The notes under the pieces were generated by a model. The model made no database searches, had not been told where the DNA came from, and saw nothing but the letters and a program-made list of their open reading frames with translations. Both the position numbers and the translations under genes were made by a program. DNA of 12,572 nucleotides, taken from assembly GCA_025351525.1 (NCBI GenBank), contig JANXVV010000075.1, forward strand, positions 1-12,572, given 5' to 3'. Shown in pieces: positions 6,309 to 12,572 of this stretch. The DNA is from Humisphaera sp. (GTDB taxonomy: Bacteria > Planctomycetota > Phycisphaerae > Tepidisphaerales > Tepidisphaeraceae). Numbering within the stretch: the first letter of the stretch is position 1; each line of letters begins with the position of its first letter.

Positions 6309-9136
6309 TGGCTCTTATTCACCGGTGTCGGGCTTGCCGACCCGTCGCGATATAATTCTGCTTTGGCTCGCAGCCCCTGGTTCTCGAAGCTGATTCCAAA
6401 GTTTGCACTCCCTAATTGGCGTATGGTCGGCGGCACGACAGGGCCGAGCCTGGGTGATTCGGGGCAGCCGTATTCAGTCGACTCCATGGTTTGCAACTTC
6501 TCGTTCCAGACGTAGGTTCCTCCAGCCGGATCGATCAAATGCATTTGCCAGAGTCGCTGGTGGACTTGCACCGGATCCTTGTCGGGGAAGAGACGCTTCC
6601 ATTCATTGAGGATCGGCAGATTCTCCCAGGCCTTGTTCCGAAGTTCCGGCCCGATCGATGAATTCATCATGCTCGTGACTACTTTTGTGAGTCCCTTCGC
6701 ATCGAACTGCGCGCACAATTGATCACCCAGCCATGGCCGGGTCGTCGGAGCGGCAGCCGGCTGGGTAGCCGGTTGAGTGCTCGGAGTAGCCTGTCGATCC
6801 ATTGCGCGCTTCATCAGAACTTCGCTGGGTGTGATGAGCAATGCGCCGCCGACGGTTGAATAGTAGATGGCGGCGTTGGCGATCTCCCTGGATTCCCGCT
6901 TGGCCCGCTCGGTCGGAGTGATTTTGACGTAGGGAGTGTCCTTGTACATCTGCGGCTCCCAAACGGCCATGCCGGGTGCCGACTGGTCGACGAATGCGTG
7001 TACACCCGCAAGGAACGCCGTCAGTATCAGCGCGTTGGAGGACTGGATGTAAATGGCGATCGGCAGCTTGTCCATGTGATCGCGATAGAACACTTCGGGC
7101 TCCCTGGCCTTCAGTGCTTCCTCCCAAATCGGGTCATTATCAACGTAGAAACCGGCGGTGGGTCCGATCCAGGAAAGAGGCTCGACTTTCATCTGCGGGA
7201 CGAAGGTGGCCGCCATGGAGCCGAAACCTCTCATGCGTTCCGACTTTCCGTTGATGGCCAGCGCCAGATGAAAAAGAGCGTCATGCGGATCGCCGCTACC
7301 CGGGAGTATGCGGACCCCTTTGGAGATTTCGATCAGCGCGGCATAGTCGCTGTTGGCGATCAGCGGCATCACCGTCATATCGGCGGTCAATACCGCGGGC
7401 GTGACGCCTAATCGGATGGCGATCGGATCGAAGTAGTTTCGCCAGTTCTGCTGATAGGTATCCCGCCAGCGGGTATAGGTGTCCGCCTCGGGTTGGGTGA
7501 CTTTTGATAATTCCAACTCGAGGATGGGAGTCATGAACTCCATTGATCCGTAGACCGATGAGACGACCCCGTCGGCAGTCATACGCAGATCGCCGGTTTC
7601 GGGCAGATTGGCGTCGGGGTGGACCGGCCCCTCCATTACTTTTCCGGTGGCAATCTCGACGGCATGACGGGCCTGGATTTCCGCCATCACCGCCGCCGCT
7701 CGGGTACGGCGCGAATCCCCGATCCGCCATCGCGGTGAACACCAGCGGCGAATGGTGGCATCGGTCAGCACGATCAATCCAGTCTCGCCGGCTTCATCGT
7801 GCGGATAGCGGACGCGGAAAAAAGTGTATTCCGGCGCAGTCGCCAGGGCGGGACTTTTGCCGGCCTGCACGTCGACCAGCCTCTGAAGCTGTGCCAGCGA
7901 GTTGGTCACCACCACCGCCTTGCCGACCGTCGCCAGATAGGCGCAGATGCGGCGGTCGGGCGATACGAAGCCGATATAGGAGACATCGTGTACCTTCCCA
8001 TTGACGGCTTCCGCCGATCCGCCTGCCGAAGCCAATCCCATTTGCGCAGACAGCAGACTGTATAAGGCGGGACTGTCCTTCGGGTCGAACAAAATCGCCA
8101 CATCGGCCCCGATTCGAAGATAGGGATCGGATCCGGTGATGGCGACACCCGCGATCAGCTTCGGCCCGAGCAACCTGCCGATCGCGCTCAGGGGCAGGCA
8201 CAGTTGTCGCTGGTACCGCAGCTTCGTCCCGGCATCCTCGCCTCTCGATTCGGCGAGTTGAAGCACCGGTGTACCCTGCCGATCAGCCTCCTCCATGAGC
8301 GAGAGTGTTGCATCGAAACTCGGCAGAAAAATCGCGTGCTGGTCGATGGGAATCACCGCGGCCAATGAATCGGTCACCGGGTGCTCGCCGTCAATCAGCG
8401 GCTTCCAATCCATTTCTTTCACCGTGATTCCCGCCAGCGTTTCGATGGTCACCGTGGCCTCGTTGCTGCCGGGGCGGGGCAGAAGCGCGCGATCGAGCTG
8501 CAGATTTTCGCTGACCGCCCGCCCCCCGCTGAACAGCGAGTAGGTGTCTTCGAGATCAGTATTGGATGGACGGTTTGGCGGGCGGTTGTCGTCTTTGTCA
8601 GTCTTTCCCAGTTCGCGTCGGGATTCATTCGACTGATGTCTAAACCAGGCGGCACCGGGAAGATTCTTTTCGAGCAGCGATTCGTAGTGTTGCAACTTCC
8701 CCTGCAAAAAAGCCTCGCGGCCTTTCGGGTCGGCAGCCGATGCAGGCACGGTAAATCGCAACGCCACACGGGATTGCCAATCCTCCGCCGGAACGAGAAG
8801 CTGCCCGGCAATATCTTTTCCGGCCGGCGCGCGGAGGACCACTGTCCCTTCATAGGTTTGCCCGTTGGCCCATGCCTGGGGAGACCATGAACCATTCGGG
8901 TAGGTGATGTAAGCCTCAACCTCGCGCGGGTTCACCCCGTCCGGCCTGACCTGCGGTTCAACGAGGATCCCGGTCGCATACCATTGACCCTCTAATTTGG
9001 GCTGAGGAATCTTGCCGTCAATCAGTTTCAAATCCTTGATCGGCAGGGAATAAAAAGCGTCCTCGGCCCGTGCGTGATTCGCGGCAAACATCAGGGCAAA
9101 AATGAGCACGACACCCATCTGAAACGACCTTCGCAT
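6305..9136 (-). CDS. Large secreted protein of unknown function
   Basis: I do not recognise a confident family. The 943 residues begin with a classic signal peptide (MRRS, hydrophobic 8-19, cleavage near AARAE-like HARAE at 21-25), so the protein is exported. The body is a mixed alpha/beta sequence with no clear transmembrane helix. Two segments, VGKAVVVTNSLAQLQRLVD (404-422) and STVGGALLITPSEVLMKRAM (760-779), look like a repeated strand-helix motif ('visible in the structure as what is stored at this point') also seen in DUF3352-type proteins; that is a weak resemblance. A low-complexity linker TPSTQPATQPAAAPTTRP (784-801) separates a C-terminal part with a PAGGTYVWN motif near 870-878. No catalytic signature is visible. 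Start: ATG 9136 with GAGAGG 5 nt upstream. It is the first gene of a two-gene operon with the glycoside hydrolase, suggesting a partner role in polymer binding or processing at the cell surface. Confidence 0.85.
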   Translation of the reverse strand: MRRSFQMGVVLIFALMFAANHARAEDAFYSLPIKDLKLIDGKIPQPKLEGQWYATGILVEPQVRPDGVNPREVEAYITYPNGSWSPQAWANGQTYEGTVVLRAPAGKDIAGQLLVPAEDWQSRVALRFTVPASAADPKGREAFLQGKLQHYESLLEKNLPGAAWFRHQSNESRRELGKTDKDDNRPPNRPSNTDLEDTYSLFSGGRAVSENLQLDRALLPRPGSNEATVTIETLAGITVKEMDWKPLIDGEHPVTDSLAAVIPIDQHAIFLPSFDATLSLMEEADRQGTPVLQLAESRGEDAGTKLRYQRQLCLPLSAIGRLLGPKLIAGVAITGSDPYLRIGADVAILFDPKDSPALYSLLSAQMGLASAGGSAEAVNGKVHDVSYIGFVSPDRRICAYLATVGKAVVVTNSLAQLQRLVDVQAGKSPALATAPEYTFFRVRYPHDEAGETGLIVLTDATIRRWCSPRWRIGDSRRTRAAAVMAEIQARHAVEIATGKVMEGPVHPDANLPETGDLRMTADGVVSSVYGSMEFMTPILELELSKVTQPEADTYTRWRDTYQQNWRNYFDPIAIRLGVTPAVLTADMTVMPLIANSDYAALIEISKGVRILPGSGDPHDALFHLALAINGKSERMRGFGSMAATFVPQMKVEPLSWIGPTAGFYVDNDPIWEEALKAREPEVFYRDHMDKLPIAIYIQSSNALILTAFLAGVHAFVDQSAPGMAVWEPQMYKDTPYVKITPTERAKRESREIANAAIYYSTVGGALLITPSEVLMKRAMDRQATPSTQPATQPAAAPTTRPWLGDQLCAQFDAKGLTKVVTSMMNSSIGPELRNKAWENLPILNEWKRLFPDKDPVQVHQRLWQMHLIDPAGGTYVWNEKLQTMESTEYGCPESPRLGPVVPPTIRQLGSANFGISFENQGLRAKAELYRDGSASPTPVNKSH

Positions 9137-9362
9137 AGCGACCTCTCATTCAGAAACGAGGCTGACAGTCCGCGACGCATTATCTCTCACCGTCAGATTT
9201 GACGCGGCTCGAAAATTCCGAAAAGCCGCAGCGACGGTGCGTTCATGCTAACCAATCATGCAAGACACTGCGAACGTGGGCGCGGCATCATTTGGGAAAG
9301 TATTGATCGCTTGCTCGACGTCACTTTTGGAAACGGAGGGGCGGGTCCGTTAGACTCCATGG
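9137..9362. promoter_or_regulatory. Divergent promoter region of the secreted operon and the helicase gene
   Basis: This 226-bp gap separates two divergent starts and must hold both promoters. On the minus strand GATAAT (9184-9179) is a plausible -10 box about 45 nt from the secreted-protein ATG, but I see no good -35 at the right distance. For the plus strand I found no convincing boxes. Region assigned from gene arrangement only. Confidence 0.35.
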
Positions 9363-11813
9363 ATGGTCTCCCGCGACGAAATCATTTTGGACTATCTCGA
9401 GCGCCTGCCGTATCCGCCGTACCCGATTCAGGAAGAGGCGCTGTATGCGTGGGCGGCTTGCGAGCAGGGGGTGCTGCTGTCGGCCCCGACCGGCACCGGC
9501 AAGACGCTGGTGGCCGAGGCGGCGGTGTATGAGGGTTTGCGGACGGGCACGGGTGTTTATTACTCGACGCCGCTGATCGCATTGAGCGATCAGAAGTTGC
9601 TTGAATTGCAGGACACGGTGGCGCGATGGGGATTTGATCGGGATCAGGTGGGGTTGGTCACCGGGCATCGCACGGTCAACCCGCGCGCGCCGATCAAGGT
9701 GGTCGTCGCCGAGGTGTTGCTCAATCGACTGCTCCATCCCGAGGCCTTCGATTTCACCGGTGTGGGGGCGGTGGTGATGGACGAGTTCCACAATTTCAAT
9801 GAGCCTCAACGCGGGATTGTCTGGGAACTGGCGCTGTCACTCTTGCCCGCGCACGTTCGCGTGATGCTCTTGTCGGCGACGGTGGGTGCGGCGTCGGAGT
9901 TCGTCAACTGGATGGCCCGCAGCCTGGATCGCCGGGTGACGCTGGTCGAGGGGACCGAGCGCAAGGTGCCGTTGCATTTCCATTGGATCGGCGATGAGCT
10001 GTTGCCCGATTTCATCGAGCGGGTTGCCCGGGGCGAGGATTTGCAGCGCAGGACGCCGGCGTTGGTTTTCTGTTTCGACCGGGAACTCTGTTGGAGCACC
10101 GCGGAGATTTTGAAGGGGAGGGATCTGTTCGTGGAAGGACAGCGAAAGACCTTGCTGGACCGACTCGAGGCATTCGACTTTGCCATCGGATCGGGCAATC
10201 GGCTGCGGACGTTTTTGGCGCGGGGCATCGGCATCCATCACGCGGGATTGCTGCCGCGCTATCGCCGGGTGGTGGAGGCGCTGTTTCAGGAAAAGCTGCT
10301 GACGGTGTGCGTCTGCACGGAAACGCTGGCCGCCGGCATCAATCTCCCGGCAAGATCGGTGGTGCTGACGACGCTGGTGAAAGGCCCGCGCGACAAGAAA
10401 AAAATGATCGACGCCAGCGCCGCCCAGCAGATGTTCGGCCGGGCGGGTCGGCCCCAGTTTGACACCGAGGGCCACGTGTTCGCCGTCGCGCATGAGGACG
10501 ATGTCAAGCTGGCCCGCTGGAAGGAGAAATACGATTCGATCCCCGAGGAGACGAAGGATCCGGGATTGATGAAGGCGAGAAAATCGCTGGCTAAAAAGAA
10601 GCCGACCCGCCGGGCGGGTTTCACGTATTGGAACGCCGAGCAGTTCGCGAAGTTGCAGACGGCCCCGCCCGTCAAGCTGGCAAGCAAGGGAAAACTTTCG
10701 TGGCGTTGGCTGGCTTACCTGTTGGCCGCCGATCCGCGGGTCGAATTGATCCGGCAGGTGATTCGCCGTCGACTGATGGATGGGCCGACCATCGAGGCGG
10801 AGTTGAAACGGCTCACCAAGATGTTGGTGACGCTCAGCCGGATGGGGATCATCGTGCTCGATCCACCGCCCCCGGCAAGCTGGCAGCAAGCGGTTGAGCC
10901 TGCGGCGGGTCTGTCCGCCGGCGTGGAATCGGAGGATGCAGCTAGCACCGAATCATCGGATGACTCGGAAGACACTGTTGAGATGGCCCCCGCCACACCG
11001 GAGGGAATCGGCTCATTGCGGGATCGGCTCAAGCTCGGCAATCCCGCCGAGTCTACCTTGACCTCGACAAAGGCCGGCGCCAATGGCGGGGTCGACAAGT
11101 CCGCACTTGTCCACCCCGAACCTTACGAGCCTGTGTCGGCCACACCGACGGACAAGCTTCAGCAGTTGATGATCTTCCGAGCGGTCCATCCACTCTATGG
11201 CCTGTTTCTCATGGACTATCTCGGGAAAGCCGACTCCCACGAGTTGATTCAGATCCTCGAAAGCCTGCTGGAGATGCCCGGTTCGGTGGCCAAATCGGTT
11301 CGAGTGCCGTGGCCGGGTGAGTTGCCGCCGGGCCGGCTGAGCAACGAGGTGGTAGACCCGGCGATTCTCACGGGCGGGTTGGCGACGCTGGAGGAGATGT
11401 ATCCCCAAGCCGACCAAAGCGACCTGCCGCCGGAGCTACGCCAGTATCCGATTCCGCTGGCGCAAAAAATGAAGATGCTCTTCGAGAACACCATCGATCA
11501 TGCCGGCGGGCTGTTCATCACCCCCGTCTGGGCCGTCGGCGATCTGCTCGAGCACGGTGGGGACTTCGACAAATATGTCCGCTCGCGCGACCTGCTCAAG
11601 CAGGAAGGCATCCTCTTCAAACACCTGCTGCGGATGATTTTGCTGTGCGGTGAATTTGCCCGGATGACGCCCGCCGATGTCGATCCCGTCGATTGGAAGG
11701 CGAGTCTGGCCGGGATCGCGGAAACGCTGACCGTGGCCTGCCGGGCGGTCGATTCGCAATCCACGGATGAGATGTTGAAGGAGCTGGAACGCGGTGGGGA
11801 GACGCGGGAGTGA
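9363..11813 (+). CDS. Ski2-like superfamily 2 helicase, DEFH variant
   Basis: Predicted ATP-dependent RNA or DNA helicase of 816 residues. Motifs in order: Q-like YPPYPIQEEAL (17-27), Walker A APTGTGKT (41-48), motif Ia YYSTPLIALSDQK (66-78), motif II DEFH (140-143; DEVH is usual in Ski2), motif III SAT (171-173), the Ski2-type GIGIHHAGLLPRYRR (288-302), motif V TETLAAGINLPAR (319-331) and motif VI QMFGRAGRPQFD (356-367). Then come a basic stretch (403-417), a predicted helical part, an acidic Ser/Asp/Glu-rich linker (about 515-545) and a helical C-terminal domain (about 600-810) that occupies the place of the Ski2 DSHCT domain but is not clearly it. The ATG is the only start after an upstream stop; the nearest GGAGG is over 20 nt away, so initiation may be weak or leaderless. 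It stands alone, so its substrate is unknown. Confidence 0.9.
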   Translation: MVSRDEIILDYLERLPYPPYPIQEEALYAWAACEQGVLLSAPTGTGKTLVAEAAVYEGLRTGTGVYYSTPLIALSDQKLLELQDTVARWGFDRDQVGLVTGHRTVNPRAPIKVVVAEVLLNRLLHPEAFDFTGVGAVVMDEFHNFNEPQRGIVWELALSLLPAHVRVMLLSATVGAASEFVNWMARSLDRRVTLVEGTERKVPLHFHWIGDELLPDFIERVARGEDLQRRTPALVFCFDRELCWSTAEILKGRDLFVEGQRKTLLDRLEAFDFAIGSGNRLRTFLARGIGIHHAGLLPRYRRVVEALFQEKLLTVCVCTETLAAGINLPARSVVLTTLVKGPRDKKKMIDASAAQQMFGRAGRPQFDTEGHVFAVAHEDDVKLARWKEKYDSIPEETKDPGLMKARKSLAKKKPTRRAGFTYWNAEQFAKLQTAPPVKLASKGKLSWRWLAYLLAADPRVELIRQVIRRRLMDGPTIEAELKRLTKMLVTLSRMGIIVLDPPPPASWQQAVEPAAGLSAGVESEDAASTESSDDSEDTVEMAPATPEGIGSLRDRLKLGNPAESTLTSTKAGANGGVDKSALVHPEPYEPVSATPTDKLQQLMIFRAVHPLYGLFLMDYLGKADSHELIQILESLLEMPGSVAKSVRVPWPGELPPGRLSNEVVDPAILTGGLATLEEMYPQADQSDLPPELRQYPIPLAQKMKMLFENTIDHAGGLFITPVWAVGDLLEHGGDFDKYVRSRDLLKQEGILFKHLLRMILLCGEFARMTPADVDPVDWKASLAGIAETLTVACRAVDSQSTDEMLKELERGGETRE

Positions 11814-11871
11814 ATGCGACTTCACGAATCGATGATGGAGATCGATGGCTCGGACGAGGAAGGGGAGATGA

Positions 11872-12026
11872 GAAACTCGAAACGCGAATTCAGAAAAAAG
11901 CCCGAAGGGGAAAATTCAAAGCTCGAAACGGAGGGGATCGACTGCTTTGAGTCCTTCCTGATTTCGGGCTTTCTTCAGTTCCGCCTGGAGCTTTTTTCTG
12001 ATTTCGAGTTTCTGGTTTCGAGTTTC
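11872..12026. repeat. Long inverted heptanucleotide repeat element in a convergent gap
   Basis: Right arm: five tandem heptads of form NNNTTTC (11992-12026: TTTTTTC, TGATTTC, GAGTTTC, TGGTTTC, GAGTTTC). Left arm: the same unit inverted, GAAACTC, GAAACGC, GAATTCA, GAAAAAA (11872-11899). The arms pair strongly at 11890-11901 with 11990-12001 (12 bp). Inner nested pairings are 11897-11906 with 11963-11972 (10 bp) and 11914-11922 with 11944-11952 (8 of 9). The first inner stem is followed by TTTCTTC and could act as a terminator for the helicase mRNA. It lies between two converging genes, so bidirectional termination is a possible use. Confidence 0.75.
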
Positions 12027-12040
12027 CCGGACTCTCCCCC

Positions 12041-12433
12041 TCACCCCGCCGATACCCCCATCGTCACCCCGTTCACATAGCCCCCCTCCGGCGTGCGCGC
12101 CCCGGGGTCGCCGTCGCCGATCACCGCCGTGTCGCCCACCGCCACCGCTCCGCCCGGCACCACCTCCGCCGCGGTCCCGGCGTTGAATCCCCCCGCGTTC
12201 AGCGCGGCCCCGTTGAACGTCCACGAGACCGGCGGGCTGCCGAGGTCGATGTTCACCGCCCGGTCGAAGAACAGCAGGATATCCCCGCCCGCCGACAGGA
12301 TGATCTGCGTGACATTCGCGTTCGCCGGCGCCGGCGGCGGCCCGGGCACCGGCGTCACCGGCGCGACCCAGCCCCCGTCGAGGTTCTTCAGCGCCGCGGG
12401 ATTGTGATGCTTGCGGGGAGGGCGGAGAGGCAT
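12041..12433 (-). CDS. Small Pro/Gly/Ala-rich hypothetical protein
   Basis: A 130-residue protein I cannot assign to a family. It starts with a basic, Pro-rich segment (PLRPPRKHHNP), has a Pro/Ala linker (about 25-37), then a beta-type stretch (VTQIILSAGGDILLFFDRAV, SWTFNG) and a Gly/Ala/Val-rich C-terminus. There is no signal peptide, membrane helix or cysteine. The FDRAV and SWTFNG strands faintly recall bacterial Ig-like modules, which is speculative. Coding is supported by very high GC at third codon positions, higher than in the neighbours, and by AGGA shortly upstream of the ATG at 12433. The strong GC3 contrast may mean a different history or expression class. A heptad repeat array begins about 15 nt upstream of the start codon. 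It converges with the helicase gene. Confidence 0.7.
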   Translation of the reverse strand: MPLRPPRKHHNPAALKNLDGGWVAPVTPVPGPPPAPANANVTQIILSAGGDILLFFDRAVNIDLGSPPVSWTFNGAALNAGGFNAGTAAEVVPGGAVAVGDTAVIGDGDPGARTPEGGYVNGVTMGVSAG

Positions 12434-12447
12434 GGGGATCCTGAAGA

Positions 12448-12482
12448 AGTGGTTAGTGGAAAGTGGATAGTGGATAGTGGGG
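12448..12482. repeat. Tandem heptanucleotide repeat AGTGGNN
   Basis: Five perfect-phase heptads: AGTGGTT, AGTGGAA, AGTGGAT, AGTGGAT, AGTGGGG, followed by decaying purine-rich units to about 12500. It ends about 15 nt upstream of the start codon of the small hypothetical gene, so in that gene's direction it lies in the leader or promoter as CCACT repeats. No inverted arm is visible within the window; one could lie beyond the right edge. Confidence 0.75.
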
Positions 12483-12572
12483 AGGGGAAGAAGGGGAGTA
12501 AGCGGAAAGTAGGCGATGGTCAGTCCTGGGTTGCCGGTGAACCACGCCGAATGGCATTTGCATTCACTCTCC

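Noticed and set aside
9837..10889. 350-codon minus frame within the helicase gene
   Set aside because: It is an antisense shadow; the plus frame holds all SF2 helicase motifs in order.
11814..12080. Plus-strand open frame of 88 codons starting right after the helicase stop
   Set aside because: It has no clear ribosome binding site, runs through the heptad repeat element, and its Ser/Phe/Glu-rich translation is explained by GAAA and TTTC repeats; it also overlaps the end of the opposing gene.

Overview
The window most likely comes from a planctomycete, probably of the class Phycisphaerae. This is inferred from high GC, a Thr-Gln-Pro-Ala-rich linker in a large secreted protein (a style I associate with Phycisphaerae), numerous intergenic palindromes and 7-nt repeats, and the mix of proteins. 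No ribosomal RNA, tRNA, integrase, transposase or CRISPR array is visible, so this looks like chromosomal backbone.

Layout. (1) 1-902, minus strand: a nitrogen module, a P-II signal protein (GlnK type) followed after about 300 bp by the 5' end of an Amt ammonium transporter that runs off the left edge. The spacer holds a 7-nt repeat element and two inverted repeats, one directly before the amt ribosome binding site. (2) 903-1449: gene-free stretch with a REP-like palindrome. (3) 1450-1842, minus: a bifunctional nuclease family (DUF151) protein with a good sigma-70-type promoter, divergent from (4) 1976-3895, plus: a cobalamin-binding-type radical SAM enzyme of unknown substrate. (5) 3896-4058: convergent intergenic region with a second, near-identical copy of the REP-like palindrome. 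(6) 4059-9136, minus: a two-gene operon of a 943-aa secreted protein of unknown function and a secreted GH42-like glycoside hydrolase, linked by a TTGA stop/start overlap. (7) 9363-11813, plus: a Ski2-like SF2 helicase, divergent from that operon. (8) 11814-12040: convergent region holding a large inverted 7-nt repeat element. (9) 12041-12433, minus: a small Pro/Gly/Ala-rich hypothetical protein with another 7-nt repeat array just upstream of its start.

The genes fall into unrelated housekeeping or accessory units (nitrogen sensing and uptake; an orphan radical SAM enzyme; a secreted carbohydrate-active pair; an RNA or DNA helicase). The most unusual material is between genes: three intergenic regions each carry 7-nt periodic repeats with different unit sequences (TTGTCNG, NNNTTTC, AGTGGNN), two of them arranged as inverted arms, plus two copies of a GCCGCTTGCGGC palindrome element. 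A second point is that the P-II protein lacks the classical modification tyrosine at position 51. I do not see a multi-gene defence or similar novel system.
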